This document shows positions 1 through 9,267 of a stretch of DNA of 64,000 nt, in pieces; the stretch's first letter is position 1, and each line of letters opens with the position of its first letter. The stretch is from Sphingobacterium cellulitidis (GTDB taxonomy: Bacteria > Bacteroidota > Bacteroidia > Sphingobacteriales > Sphingobacteriaceae). The DNA lies in contig NOUX01000001.1 in the NCBI GenBank assembly GCA_002245855.1, positions 62,001-126,000 on the forward strand. Direction: 5' to 3'. The notes beneath the pieces are model-generated. The model had not been told where the DNA came from and searched no databases. It saw only the letters and a list, made by a program, of their open reading frames with translations. The translations under genes and the position numbers were made by a program.

Positions 1-1
1 C

Positions 2-1636
2 AGCAACTGTAAGCGAGCTATAGAAGATTTACCTTCCGATAAGGGATTAATTTTTGGCATTACTGGCTTGGATGAAAATTCCGGTTCCGAGGATATTATT
101 ACCAAAGGAAGTCATTCTAATAGCGATACTACGTTTAATTATTATCAAAAGAATGCAGGTGCAATTGATGGATTGGAATATGATCTTTTTATAGAAGAAA
201 AGGCGCATCGAATTCCAACGAAAGCAGTGACGACGACTCGTTTAGCTAACAACACCAGGTTTCGGGTATTATTATTTAACACTGATGCACAAGGCAATAC
301 CACTGATTTTGAGGCTCAAGGTGAATCCAATGCTGCAAGCAACCTTTCGCTGCCGGTTTATCGGAATAAACAATATCGATGGATTGCCTATTCATTCAAC
401 AATTCCACGGAGATTCCTACATTTGACCCAGCGAATCCCACTCTAGCCATTAAAGCAACTTCTACGACCGCCGGCACTGACCTATTGTACGCGAGCGGGT
501 TGATTCGTACATCGGATGATGGTAATGCTGAAAACCGCATCAACATAACTTTTAAAAGGATGGTAAGTGCAATTCGATACGAAATTGACGCACGCGGGGC
601 ATTCACCAGCATTAAGGAATTGGTGATGGATTTTATCACTTCGCAAACTCGAGGTTTAAGAGATGGTATATTTCATGTGGTAAATGGGTCTTTTACCTCC
701 ACTAGTATACCTCCTGATTTTAGACTTACAAATTGGGATAACGTAATTTCTGATACCATTCCGACAGGTTGGGTGAAGTATAAACAATTTCTAACAGTCC
801 CATCTAGCAGCCCTATGAATTTTGTTGCGGTTATCAGGTATATTACTTTAACGAGCCAAATGATAAATCCAGATAATCCCACCACAGAAATTCCTGCTGA
901 CCGACAATTCAACACTATAGAATCGGTCACCCCTTTATTTTATGCTCCATTTAATATCGCTGCTGGAAAACAATACAACATAAAAATGAGATTAAGAGAA
1001 TCAGCAGTAGGGTACTCAGGAGCATTTTGGGCACGGGGCAATTTAACTTACAATCCAAATGTAGACCGCAACAAATACAGGATTCAGTACAATAATGTTC
1101 TGATAAAGAACATCAACGGGGGAATGAACAATTTTTTGGAGCGGGATTATTTTGACACAAGACCGCCCCAACAACCACAGGGCACTCCTAGTAATTGGGA
1201 CCCTTGCCAATTAGTCTATCCGGAAAAAACCTGGCGGCTCCCTACCGTTATAGAAGCTACATTATTGGTAAGTTCTACTAATTATGCTGATAGGAGAAGG
1301 TTCTCCCAACCGGGAAATGCTGGTTGGTATATGCATTTTGAAAATGTTGGTACTGAGGGACCGCCTCGCTATCCAAATAGGCATTTAACTTTTGTGGCAG
1401 CAGGATACCGAAATAAAAATCGGGCATTGGTAGATTTCCATTATCAAAGTGGAAACTCCAACCTTCCACCTGCTCCAATTGTTTATGGGGATGTAGGTTA
1501 TTTCAGAACAAATGATACCTCCCAATTTATAGTCACAAGATACCGAGGAGGCGCTTTGGATTTTAACCTATTTATGGGCGTAAGTGAATTTAATGATAGA
1601 AGAGCTGCGAATGTAAGGTGCGTTAGAAACAACTAA
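2..1636 (+). CDS. Fimbrillin-like (Mfa/FimA-type) surface protein, 5'-truncated
   Basis: The frame is open from base 2, so the gene begins left of the window; the TTG at 68 is not a convincing start. The visible part is about 544 residues. It has the beta-rich, Thr/Asn-rich look of Bacteroidota fimbrillin-family lipoproteins. The C-terminal third carries WRLPTVIEA and ends in ANVRCVRNN, resembling the WRLPT...VRCVR ending of Bacteroidota major-paralogous surface domains. A Cys at visible residue 3 might be the lipidated one, but the signal peptide is outside the window. Such proteins are usually exported lipoproteins that assemble into fimbriae or adhesins. The call is by general family resemblance, not by a catalytic motif. 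A long inverted repeat follows the stop. Confidence 0.6.
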   Translation, partial: SNCKRAIEDLPSDKGLIFGITGLDENSGSEDIITKGSHSNSDTTFNYYQKNAGAIDGLEYDLFIEEKAHRIPTKAVTTTRLANNTRFRVLLFNTDAQGNTTDFEAQGESNAASNLSLPVYRNKQYRWIAYSFNNSTEIPTFDPANPTLAIKATSTTAGTDLLYASGLIRTSDDGNAENRINITFKRMVSAIRYEIDARGAFTSIKELVMDFITSQTRGLRDGIFHVVNGSFTSTSIPPDFRLTNWDNVISDTIPTGWVKYKQFLTVPSSSPMNFVAVIRYITLTSQMINPDNPTTEIPADRQFNTIESVTPLFYAPFNIAAGKQYNIKMRLRESAVGYSGAFWARGNLTYNPNVDRNKYRIQYNNVLIKNINGGMNNFLERDYFDTRPPQQPQGTPSNWDPCQLVYPEKTWRLPTVIEATLLVSSTNYADRRRFSQPGNAGWYMHFENVGTEGPPRYPNRHLTFVAAGYRNKNRALVDFHYQSGNSNLPPAPIVYGDVGYFRTNDTSQFIVTRYRGGALDFNLFMGVSEFNDRRAANVRCVRNN

Positions 1637-1647
1637 GTATAGAAATA

Positions 1648-1716
1648 TTTTTTGGCCTTTTCGTTCAAATGTGAAATTAAATCATGTAATAAAGGAGAAT
1701 CGAAAAGGTCAAAAAA
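1648..1716. repeat. 16-bp inverted repeat after the fimbrillin-like gene
   Basis: The arms at 1648-1663 and 1701-1716 are complementary over 16 bp with one G.T wobble, around a 37-nt spacer. Each arm carries six T or A at its outer edge. It lies 11 bp after the stop and could act as a weak terminator, but the loop is long and no T-tract follows the right arm. Confidence 0.5.
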
Positions 1717-1765
1717 AGTATTATCTATTAACTTGACTCTAATTTATAACAAGCAATATTTAGAA

Positions 1766-2032
1766 TTATGGAAATACCTTATAAATATCGTTTCTTTTGA
1801 CAAATCGAGCTAATTCAATAGTATTTTCATGTTTAAAGAAACCTAAACGATATTCCCCAATGCGAAATCGATAGGCAGTGGAGAATCCTTTCATTTTAAC
1901 AATATCAGGAATTTCAGTTAAAGTCTTAGCCTTTTCTACCTGAATGATAAATTCTTTGATCTTTGACTTAATAGATTTGTCATTGATTTTTTTAATATCA
2001 TTGACAAATGATCGCAAAAAAATTATTTCCAT
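1766..2032 (-). CDS. RelE/ParE-family toxin of a type II toxin-antitoxin pair
   Basis: This 88-residue basic protein has the RelE/ParE layout: an N-terminal helix pair with an FVNDIKKIND segment, then a strand region with YRFRIGEYRLGFFKHENTI and a C-terminal FVKRNDIYKVFP. The core RxRxGxYRlgF is typical of the superfamily, whose members cleave mRNA on the ribosome (RelE) or poison gyrase (ParE). Sequence alone does not say which. Its ATG overlaps the antitoxin stop in TAATG, so the two are translationally coupled, with the antitoxin first. Confidence 0.8.
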   Translation of the reverse strand: MEIIFLRSFVNDIKKINDKSIKSKIKEFIIQVEKAKTLTEIPDIVKMKGFSTAYRFRIGEYRLGFFKHENTIELARFVKRNDIYKVFP

Positions 2033-2286
2033 TAGTCTAAAATATCCATTACCTCTTCACGAGTCGAAGTATCATTTCTATCTGATTGTTGCATTAGCAA
2101 TAACAAGCCTAAATCTTCTTTTTCTTCCTCTGTCAACATCTTAAAACGCTCATTCTCTTTATATTCCACATAAAAGGAAACTGCTTTTTCTAATAGATGC
2201 TTTACACTTATACCTTCAAAAGCTGATAGAATTTTAACTTTCGTTAGGACACTATCTTCAAGGTCGATATTCTTTCTCATAGTCAT
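2032..2286 (-). CDS. Antitoxin partner of the RelE/ParE toxin
   Basis: This 84-residue acidic protein is encoded directly upstream of the toxin and shares one base with it. Residues 1-45 (KNIDLEDSVLTKVKILSAFEGISVKHLLEKAV) look like a ribbon-helix-helix DNA-binding segment. The C-terminal half is highly charged and ends in REEVMDILD, as expected for the toxin-wrapping tail. ATGs at 2286 and 2280 are both possible starts. RHH antitoxins normally repress their own operon; AT-rich direct repeats lie just upstream. Confidence 0.75.
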   Translation of the reverse strand: MTMRKNIDLEDSVLTKVKILSAFEGISVKHLLEKAVSFYVEYKENERFKMLTEEEKEDLGLLLLMQQSDRNDTSTREEVMDILD

Positions 2287-2303
2287 TATTTTAATTGTAA
2301 TAA

Positions 2304-2336
2304 ATATACGCTATATATACAATATACAGCATATAT
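2304..2336 (-). promoter_or_regulatory. AT-rich direct repeats, candidate antitoxin operator
   Basis: Two 15-bp copies, ATATACGCTATATAT at 2304-2318 and ATATACAGCATATAT at 2322-2336, match at 12 of 15 positions with an 18-bp period, starting 18 bp upstream of the antitoxin. Spaced repeats at a toxin-antitoxin promoter usually bind the RHH antitoxin. This is inferred from position, and simple AT-richness could produce part of the similarity. Confidence 0.35.
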
Positions 2337-2557
2337 CTATTTTTAATGATATATTAAAATTCATGATGAATTGATACTTTAAACAAACCTCATCCAAAAA
2401 CCCATAAAAAATCGAACATTAATTTTAAAGATTATTTATTAAATTCAACTGAATTGTCAATTAGCTGGGAGAAACGGTTGATACCATCATGAAATCACGC
2501 ATACTGTAATTGCAAATTGCATTTTGCGAAATCAAGAATTTATTAAGATTGTGACCA

Positions 2558-3088
2558 ATGAACTATGGAGAGATTTTAAGCGAATTAAAAAAATATTATC
2601 CTTTTGGCATTCCTTTTATGAGTCCCGACTATTTAAGTAGTAAAGAATTTCAAAATAACAGAAAGGTCCTAAAAGAACAATATGAACAAGAGTCTGCAAA
2701 CCTCATTAACACCAAACAGGAACTAGGCAGGTTGTTGGATTCAGAAATATATATTTTCGCTTTTGCTGCGGGACATTTTTGCCTTCATTATACTTTTTTT
2801 ATCCAAGGAAATCCAGACAAATATTATTCAATACTTGTCAGCACGATTATTCCATTTTACACGATACGAATACTTGATATAAAAACGTGGGAGACAGATT
2901 TTTCATCATTTCAGGAAAAATTCCCCCTGAAGGCGAAAATAATTTCGGAATATATTGAAGAGCACTTCACCGGCTATCAAATCATTACTGACAATGAACT
3001 ATTGAATAGGCCTATTGAAGGGGTTGAGGTTGATGAAATTGACCATCCAAACTTACTCAATCTGGCCTTTACGAGCATACTGACTTAA
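2558..3088 (+). CDS. Unrecognised 176-residue soluble protein
   Basis: I do not recognise this family. The protein is acidic, with no signal peptide or membrane span, and has an amphipathic Gln/Glu-rich N-terminal third, an aromatic core (IYIFAFAAGHFCLHYTFF, roughly residues 68-85) and an alternating C-terminal part with many Ile/Glu. The GHFCLHYTF segment recalls self-interacting or immunity-type small proteins, but there is no toxin next to it. It stands alone, convergent with the phytase operon and about 270 bp from the toxin-antitoxin pair. No clear promoter was found. It may be a lineage-restricted accessory gene. Confidence 0.55.
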   Translation: MNYGEILSELKKYYPFGIPFMSPDYLSSKEFQNNRKVLKEQYEQESANLINTKQELGRLLDSEIYIFAFAAGHFCLHYTFFIQGNPDKYYSILVSTIIPFYTIRILDIKTWETDFSSFQEKFPLKAKIISEYIEEHFTGYQIITDNELLNRPIEGVEVDEIDHPNLLNLAFTSILT

Positions 3089-3125
3089 GGCATTAAGAAC
3101 ATTAGCTAACAGATAAATAAGGATC

Positions 3126-3156
3126 AAAAAAAGAAGGCCACGATAATCGTGGCCTT
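3126..3156 (-). terminator. Rho-independent terminator of the receptor-phytase operon
   Basis: The inverted repeat AAGGCCACGA/TCGTGGCCTT (3134-3143 and 3147-3156) is a perfect 10-bp stem with a 3-nt loop. On the minus strand it is followed by a T-rich run (3126-3133). It lies about 20 bp after the phytase stop. Confidence 0.9.
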
Positions 3157-3174
3157 CCATCTTTATTAAAATTA

Positions 3175-4230
3175 CTAATTTTTAGCATCAATAATATCCT
3201 GAAATTCTTGCCAATTATAGTAATGGAATACCATTCCGTTACTCATAGCAACTAACATTCCTTTCGGGAATTTGCTACCAATCGGCATTGAGATTGCCAC
3301 AGCGCCATCACATTCAATTGCTGATACGGGCACTTCGGCAATACGAGTGTATTGATTCGGGTTTCCAGCATCACCTTCACGAGGATAGATATTGAAAGAG
3401 TTATTTTGTTGGTTAGACGCTACAATATAACCAGTGCTATCTGTTGTTTTATAAATAGCAATACCTTCATGGTCCCCTTTAAAATCCTTTTGACCAAAAA
3501 TCGCTAGTTCCTCATTTCCTTTACTTGGATCAGCATAGTATTTATGGATTCCGAATCCTTCATCCGAATAATATACATAGCCTAATTCATTATCAACCGC
3601 AATGGCTTCAATTTCTTTTCCTCCTTGGAAACTTCCAAACTCACGAACCTTAGTTCCTACAATTACTCCATCTTTATCTTGAAGTTCGTATTGATACAGG
3701 TATTTACCTGAAGGTCCAATCTTTCTACCTACGATGGCATAAATTTTATTTCCGGTTGAGTCCAATTGCGTATACAGGGAAATACCCATTGGAGATCTCT
3801 CCGTTTCACCTACAAAAACGGGGATGCCACCATTGTCCAGAGGTTTCAGATCAGGAAGACTAAAAACTCTGATTTTATCTGTACCACGCTCAGTAACTAC
3901 AGCAATATCTTGTTTTTTGCCGGCCAAGTTGAATCCGTATGCGATATCTACATTATTGGGTCTATCCAATGGAACAACCTTATTAATGATCTTACCATCC
4001 ATATCGTAGGCATACAAACCGCCTGTTTTTTCATGTTTATCAGTTCCGATAATGATGACTTGGCTGCTATCATTTGGATTCACCCAAATAGCAGGGTCAT
4101 CGGTGTCATTAGGTACAACTTCAGTTGTTACTGTTGGTTTCAAAGCATTTTCAGCTACTGGAGCCAGTTTATCTCCACATGAGGCAAATACGATTGCCGC
4201 AAAACTTAGTAATGTAATTTGTTTCTTCAT
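3175..4230 (-). CDS. Beta-propeller phytase, lipoprotein
   Basis: This 351-residue protein resembles beta-propeller 3-phytases, which release phosphate from inositol hexakisphosphate and need calcium. Residues 1-18 form a lipoprotein signal ending in FASC, so the mature protein is anchored at Cys18. The NDTDDPAIWVNP motif at about 41-52 is the family hallmark carrying calcium-binding acids. Later blades show GKEIEAIAVDNELGYVYYSDE and DHEGIAIY, also typical. The length matches the family. The gene lies 11 bp after the TonB receptor gene and is surely co-transcribed with it, suggesting that phytate or its breakdown products are handled at the cell surface. The shared promoter has a phosphate-box-like array. 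Confidence 0.9.
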   Translation of the reverse strand: MKKQITLLSFAAIVFASCGDKLAPVAENALKPTVTTEVVPNDTDDPAIWVNPNDSSQVIIIGTDKHEKTGGLYAYDMDGKIINKVVPLDRPNNVDIAYGFNLAGKKQDIAVVTERGTDKIRVFSLPDLKPLDNGGIPVFVGETERSPMGISLYTQLDSTGNKIYAIVGRKIGPSGKYLYQYELQDKDGVIVGTKVREFGSFQGGKEIEAIAVDNELGYVYYSDEGFGIHKYYADPSKGNEELAIFGQKDFKGDHEGIAIYKTTDSTGYIVASNQQNNSFNIYPREGDAGNPNQYTRIAEVPVSAIECDGAVAISMPIGSKFPKGMLVAMSNGMVFHYYNWQEFQDIIDAKN

Positions 4231-4241
4231 TTGATTATCTA

Positions 4242-7028
4242 TTATAAATCATATTTCACACCAAGCGTATAACGAGGCTTGTAATATTCTAATTGAAGCA
4301 TGCGTTGTACTTCACCTTGGTAGTAACGTAATGGTTGGTTTGTTAAGTTGTTGGCTTCAGCAAAAATGCGGATAGACTTGGTTACTTTATAAGCCGCATT
4401 TGCATCAAGGAAGAATTGCTTATCATAGTAAGCATCTGAAAACGCATCACTTCCGATTTCATCCAAGTAAGCAGCTGTATAGTTCGCAGATACCCGAGCG
4501 GAGAATTTATTATTTTCCCAAGACAGGGATCCGTTTAACATGTGCGGTGCAGTTCTAGGTAATCCTAATCCTTCACGTAAAACACCTTTTTCACCTGAAA
4601 TACCTTTAGCTTTTGATTTGGTAAAAGTATAATTCGTATAGATTGCTAATCCTTGTAAAAATTTCCCAGGAAGGAAATCCAACTGTCTTTGGAAGGCAAC
4701 CTCAAATCCATAAACATCTACTTTTTCACCGTTTCTAAATTGCGAGAAGTTCCAGTCTTCACCTGCCTGAATAGGGTTATCTAATGTTGGGAATGCTTCT
4801 TTAAATCGTTCTGAGGTAAAACGTCTATCATTGTACATGTAGATAAAGTTTTTCAAGTTTTTATAGAAGGCACCTCCTGAAATAATACCCACATTTCTAA
4901 AGTAATGCTCCAACATTACATCGTAGTTAGTTGCGTAGGTAGCTTTCAAGTTAGGATTTCCGGCTAAAAGCTCTTTATCCTCTATTTTAGTATTTACATA
5001 AGGAGCTAAGGCAAAATAATTAGGTCTTGCCAAGCTTGTTGTTACAGCTGCACGAAGGACGAAGTTATCCGTAAAATTGTGTTTTAAAGTAATACTAGGA
5101 AGGAAGTTGGTGTAGTTGTTTTTATTGCGAATCTGTCCTTCCAACTCTTTTTCATCAACTACATTATTACCCGTATAATCAATTCTGGTATGTTCCACAC
5201 GCCCACCTAAAATCAAGGCTGTATTTTCAGTAATATTTTGATCCCAACGAATATATCCTGCGTAGATATGTTCTTTCGCATTATAGTTTACGGAAAGGAA
5301 TTCTGAAGGATCAGACTCTTCGGTAAATTGAGATTTATCATGAAGATTTAACCCACCTAAGTAGTTTTTATCTACAAAAGTACCTGCAGCATATCTTTCA
5401 CCTTGGTCCCATCCTTTAGCGCTCCAATTTACTAATGGCAAAGCTGACATATCATCAAAGCCTTTTGAAGGTTTATATTCAAAGAAGTTGTTATTTCTTT
5501 CTTTCGTTTTTAAGCGAAGACGACCACCGAAGCGTAATCTACCTTTTTGACCATCAATAACTGATAGCGGTAATCTGAAATTTAATTTAGCACCGATTTC
5601 ATCTTCATCGGTATTATTTTCGTTTTCAGTTATTTTACCAAATTCAAATTTGCTCAAATCAGCGCTTGTAGGATTTACAAAAGGTAAATAAGGATCAGAG
5701 ATATCTACCGATACAGGAGTTTTTGCTTGTTCATAAGCAATGTATCTCTCATTCGGTCTCCATTCAGAAGCTCTAGAATAAGATGCAGACCAGTCCATAT
5801 CCAAGAATGAAGAGATCAGGTGTTCCCCTTGTAGGGAGAAATTCATGACTGTTTGACGTTCAAGACGACGACCTTTATTACGGTCATTATCTATACCACC
5901 TTTAGTTTCACGTTCAACTTGAGCGGTATAGGTCTTTGATGCTTCATCGAATTTAAATTTAGAGTATTTTGTTGCGAAACGGTTTTCACGGTCATCGCGC
6001 CAGTTATACATAGCATTCAAAGCGATTCTATTTCTAGCATTAAAATCATAATCTAATGCCGCAGAAACACTACGACGAACACGAGTTACATCATATTTAC
6101 GGATTTGCATTTTATTCAAGGATACTTTTCCAGCATCTTCTTTCCATTCTGCCTCTATATTATTCGAGCCAAAATCATTGGTTTGCATAGTTCCACTCAA
6201 TACAATACCCATTTTATTATTTAAAAAGCGATTACCGTAGATTAATGATCCGTTATAAATAGCTTTTTCACGTACTGGGGAATACCCTCCCGCCAATGTT
6301 GCAGAAATCCTTTGTTTATTAGGGACAGCACGCGTAATCAAATTGACACTACCACCGATTGCATCAGCATCCATATCAGGAGTAAGGGTCTTATTTACTT
6401 CGATGGAAGAAATCATATCCGAAGGAATTAAATCCATCTGTACATTTCTATTGTCACCTTCTGCTGATGGGATTCGGTCACCATTCAATGTAACAGAGTT
6501 TAACTCAGGAGATAAACCACGAACGATAATATTACGGGCTTCACCTTGGTCATTTTGCATCGTAATACCGGGCACACGTTTCAAGGCATCCCCAATATTT
6601 TGGTCAGGGAAACGACCAACTTGGTCTGATGAAATGATATTACTGATATTACTGTTGTTTTTTTGTTGATTCAGGGCTTTGGCCTGTCCTTTTGCAATGT
6701 CTCCAATGACTTGAACCTCGTCAATCGTTTTACTTGCTGGTTCTAGTAAAATCTCAATAGCTTGATTGGTTGTATTGATTTTTTGTTCATAATGTTGGTA
6801 GCCTAAATAATCTACAGAAAGGGTATAAGTTCCTGCAGGTAGGTTTAGAAATTCAAAATTTCCATTTGCATCCGAAATGGTGAATTTGTTACCTTCAGCA
6901 ATTCTTAATGTTGCTCCCGGTAACGAAAAATGATCATTGCTGTCCATAATCTTTCCCTTCAAAACTGTGTTTTGAGCAAAGGAAATACAGCAGATTAAGT
7001 TGAATAATAGTAATAGAGATATTCTCAT
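4242..7028 (-). CDS. TonB-dependent outer-membrane receptor, paired with phytase
   Basis: This 928-residue protein has a signal peptide (cut near FAQ at about 19), a carboxypeptidase-regulatory-like beta-sandwich (about 22-105), a TonB plug (about 120-230, with SDQVGRFPDQNIGDALKRVPGI and VRGLSPELNSVTLNGDRIPS) and a 22-strand barrel ending in GVKYDL. The plug resembles the TIGR01782 subfamily of TonB receptors rather than SusC, and no SusD partner is present. The phytase is the second gene of the operon, so the likely cargo is phytate, inositol phosphates or another organophosphate; that is inference from context. Expression probably starts at the TATTTTTG box at 7050-7057. Confidence 0.93.
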   Translation of the reverse strand: MRISLLLLFNLICCISFAQNTVLKGKIMDSNDHFSLPGATLRIAEGNKFTISDANGNFEFLNLPAGTYTLSVDYLGYQHYEQKINTTNQAIEILLEPASKTIDEVQVIGDIAKGQAKALNQQKNNSNISNIISSDQVGRFPDQNIGDALKRVPGITMQNDQGEARNIIVRGLSPELNSVTLNGDRIPSAEGDNRNVQMDLIPSDMISSIEVNKTLTPDMDADAIGGSVNLITRAVPNKQRISATLAGGYSPVREKAIYNGSLIYGNRFLNNKMGIVLSGTMQTNDFGSNNIEAEWKEDAGKVSLNKMQIRKYDVTRVRRSVSAALDYDFNARNRIALNAMYNWRDDRENRFATKYSKFKFDEASKTYTAQVERETKGGIDNDRNKGRRLERQTVMNFSLQGEHLISSFLDMDWSASYSRASEWRPNERYIAYEQAKTPVSVDISDPYLPFVNPTSADLSKFEFGKITENENNTDEDEIGAKLNFRLPLSVIDGQKGRLRFGGRLRLKTKERNNNFFEYKPSKGFDDMSALPLVNWSAKGWDQGERYAAGTFVDKNYLGGLNLHDKSQFTEESDPSEFLSVNYNAKEHIYAGYIRWDQNITENTALILGGRVEHTRIDYTGNNVVDEKELEGQIRNKNNYTNFLPSITLKHNFTDNFVLRAAVTTSLARPNYFALAPYVNTKIEDKELLAGNPNLKATYATNYDVMLEHYFRNVGIISGGAFYKNLKNFIYMYNDRRFTSERFKEAFPTLDNPIQAGEDWNFSQFRNGEKVDVYGFEVAFQRQLDFLPGKFLQGLAIYTNYTFTKSKAKGISGEKGVLREGLGLPRTAPHMLNGSLSWENNKFSARVSANYTAAYLDEIGSDAFSDAYYDKQFFLDANAAYKVTKSIRIFAEANNLTNQPLRYYQGEVQRMLQLEYYKPRYTLGVKYDL

Positions 7029-7049
7029 AAAGTCAATAATTTATTGGGG

Positions 7050-7107
7050 CAAAAATATTTACAGAGGTTTACTAGACTATTAACCAAATGTTATTAAAAT
7101 ATTAACA
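7050..7107 (-). promoter_or_regulatory. Promoter of receptor-phytase operon with 11-bp phased TTA array
   Basis: Read on the minus strand, 7057-7050 is TATTTTTG, a perfect Bacteroidota TAnnTTTG element. Directly upstream, hexamers starting at 7058 (TTTACA), 7069 (TTACTA), 7080 (TTAACC), 7091 (TTATTA) and 7102 (TTAACA), on the plus strand, repeat every 11 bp. Eleven-bp direct repeats replacing the -33 region are how PhoB/PhoP boxes are built. The phytase downstream fits a phosphate-starvation promoter. No binding data are available. Confidence 0.6.
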
Positions 7108-7290
7108 AATAAGATATTACATTTTCTTTAATAAACATTTTTGCGGTTACACGAAAGCGATTGAGAGTCATAAATTAGGTCAATTTATAAAGTGTGCATG
7201 CTACCATCATGTTAATGTTAGGATCGATTAAATCCTGCAAAGCATTGTATATTTTTCATATTTTTAGAAAAAAAGTTTAGGATTGATTTT

Positions 7291-7734
7291 ATGGAAAACA
7301 ATATTTTTTACGAAGGACAGGTGTTATGGTCACAAATTGATGCGAATGTACATTTACGTCATTCAGCATATGCGGATTTTTGTGCTCAAGCGCGGAGTAA
7401 CATGTTAAATCAATTGGGATTATCCTTAGAGGAATTCAATAAGCGTAAGATTGGACCTATTTTATTTAGGGAAGAGTTAAATTATCTACGGGAAATTGGA
7501 TTGGACGAGCGTATTAAAGTGAGCGTTGTTATTACCAAGTTCAACAGCTTGAATTCAAGGTTTTCATTTCGTCATGAGATCTACAAGGAAAACGGTGTTA
7601 AGGCCGCGGTTGTGGTTGTAGATGGGGCATGGATGAATATAATAGAGCGTAAATTGACGAACATCCCTGATGAATGGAAGGAAATTGTTCGTAATATTCC
7701 TAAGTCCGAAGATTATACCGAAATAGATTCTTAG
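7291..7734 (+). CDS. Hotdog-fold acyl-CoA thioesterase (4HBT type)
   Basis: This 147-residue cytosolic protein resembles 4-hydroxybenzoyl-CoA thioesterase-like hotdog enzymes, which hydrolyse acyl-CoA or acyl-ACP thioesters. Residues 13-27 carry the D-x-N-x-H pattern (Asp17, Asn19, His21) that opens the central helix and holds the catalytic Asp. The later strands (ERIKVSVVITKFNSLNSRFSFRHEIY) fit the sheet. It opens a plus-strand run with rsmI, the PH/SHOCT gene and lnt, at gaps of 20, 34 and 3 bp. The physiological substrate cannot be told from sequence. Confidence 0.85.
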   Translation: MENNIFYEGQVLWSQIDANVHLRHSAYADFCAQARSNMLNQLGLSLEEFNKRKIGPILFREELNYLREIGLDERIKVSVVITKFNSLNSRFSFRHEIYKENGVKAAVVVVDGAWMNIIERKLTNIPDEWKEIVRNIPKSEDYTEIDS

Positions 7735-7754
7735 TTTATCGTTATCTTTGGCAT

Positions 7755-8420
7755 ATGTTATACATCGTTCCCACCCCCATTGGAAATTTGGAAGATATGA
7801 CCTTTCGGGCAATCAATGTTCTAAAGCAGGTTGATATTATCCTAGCGGAAGATACGCGGACAAGTGCACCCTTGTTAAAGCATTTTGGCATCGATAAAAA
7901 AGTCTTTGCCCATCATCAGCATAACGAGCATAAAGCAGTTCAGGAAATTATCCGTTTATTAAAAGAAGGAAACCAAATAGCCCTAATTTCGGATGCGGGA
8001 ACACCTGCCATTTCAGATCCGGGATTTTTATTAGTTCGCGAAACGATCAAAGAGGGATTGGATGTTCAATGTCTGCCAGGAGCTACGGCTTTTGTTCCGG
8101 CATTGGTAAATTCAGGGCTGCCAAATGATCGGTTTTGCTTTGAAGGCTTTTTGCCAGTAAAAAAAGGCAGGCAGACGAGGCTGAAATCCTTGGCAGAGGA
8201 AAAAAGAACGATGATTTTTTATGAGTCACCACATCGAATTTTAAAGACGATCGATGAGTTTATCCAGGTTTTTGGCGCTGAGAGGCAGGCATCAATTTCG
8301 AGAGAAATCAGTAAATTGTATGAAGAAACTGTCCGTGGAAGTTTAGCTGAGGTAAAAGCACATTTCGAGGCGAATCCCATCAAGGGAGAATTTGTATGCT
8401 GTGTGGCAGGACACGAATAA
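7755..8420 (+). CDS. rsmI: 16S rRNA (cytidine1402-2'-O)-methyltransferase
   Basis: This 221-residue tetrapyrrole-methylase-fold enzyme uses SAM to methylate the ribose 2'-O of C1402 in the 16S rRNA decoding centre. Diagnostic segments are PTPIGNLEDMTFRA (6-19), AEDTRTS (31-37), ISDAGTPAISDPG (78-90) and FYESPHR. It is shorter than the E. coli protein because it ends at the catalytic domain, as is usual in Bacteroidota. It lies 20 bp after the thioesterase gene. Confidence 0.95.
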   Translation: MLYIVPTPIGNLEDMTFRAINVLKQVDIILAEDTRTSAPLLKHFGIDKKVFAHHQHNEHKAVQEIIRLLKEGNQIALISDAGTPAISDPGFLLVRETIKEGLDVQCLPGATAFVPALVNSGLPNDRFCFEGFLPVKKGRQTRLKSLAEEKRTMIFYESPHRILKTIDEFIQVFGAERQASISREISKLYEETVRGSLAEVKAHFEANPIKGEFVCCVAGHE

Positions 8421-8454
8421 TTAGGTAAGAATAAAAGACGAAAATATCAGATCA

Positions 8455-9264
8455 ATGGAAAATTATCAAATCGACAAATTTGTTCAAGATGGACAGGATG
8501 CAAAAGTGGTTGAAAAGATCCACGGTAAGATTTTAGATATGCTGACCCCTGGGGAATCCATTAATTACATTGCATTGCAAAAGAAACCAGCTGTAAATCT
8601 ATTACCCGATAGTATTACGGTTTCTAATAGAAGAATTTTTCTATGCGAATTCACCAAACTAGGATTGGCGACGAATTTTGAAATTTTTCCTTGGAAGGAT
8701 ATTAAAGATATAGCATTTAAGGAAGAGATTTTTGGATCGAAAGTTACGGTAATTCCATTTACGGGGGAGAATTTGACGATTGATTATATTCCAAAAACAC
8801 AAGCCAGGAAATTGTATCAGTTGATCAAGGATGCATTAGCGAATTTACAAAACCAAAAAGCTGAAAATAAAGAAAACAAGGTTGTGATAGAAAACAAACC
8901 GGTTTTCAATGCTCCGGTTACCAAACCTGAGGAAAAGGTTGAACCGATTCAACCCGTTGCTCCTATTGAACCTGAGCGTCCTACAGAACTTCCAAAATTT
9001 GAGGAAAGACCTAGTTTGAATTCTATGTTTGCGCAGCAAAATCAGCAGCAACATTCGAAACCTGAAAACCAAGGTTTTCAACAGTCCAATAGTTATACTC
9101 CTCCTACTCCGGCTGTTCCTGAACCAATCGTATCGGAAAACAAGGTTGAAGAGGATGATGAGATTACTTTGAAGTTAAAAAAACTTAAAACACTTTACGA
9201 TAAGCAGCTTATTACCCAGGCTGAGTATGAAACCAAAAAAGCTGAGGTTTTAAGCCAACTATAA
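8455..9264 (+). CDS. PH-like and SHOCT domain protein
   Basis: This 269-residue cytosolic protein has three parts: an N-terminal bacterial PH-like domain (about 20-128; SITVSNRRIFLCEFTKLG, then LTIDYIPKTQARKLYQLI), a low-complexity linker rich in Pro, Glu and Gln (about 135-230), and a C-terminal SHOCT helix pair (KLKKLKTLYDKQLITQAEYETKKAEVL, about 235-266; shown here only as a motif summary). SHOCT is a short putative oligomerisation domain. No enzyme activity is indicated. It sits between rsmI and lnt, and its stop is 3 bp before lnt, so it is co-transcribed and possibly linked to the envelope. Confidence 0.8.
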   Translation: MENYQIDKFVQDGQDAKVVEKIHGKILDMLTPGESINYIALQKKPAVNLLPDSITVSNRRIFLCEFTKLGLATNFEIFPWKDIKDIAFKEEIFGSKVTVIPFTGENLTIDYIPKTQARKLYQLIKDALANLQNQKAENKENKVVIENKPVFNAPVTKPEEKVEPIQPVAPIEPERPTELPKFEERPSLNSMFAQQNQQQHSKPENQGFQQSNSYTPPTPAVPEPIVSENKVEEDDEITLKLKKLKTLYDKQLITQAEYETKKAEVLSQL

Positions 9265-9267
9265 AAC

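Noticed and set aside
1648..1716. A miniature inverted-repeat element (MITE)
   Set aside because: No target-site duplication, no internal conserved sequence and only one copy in the window. It is kept as an inverted repeat.
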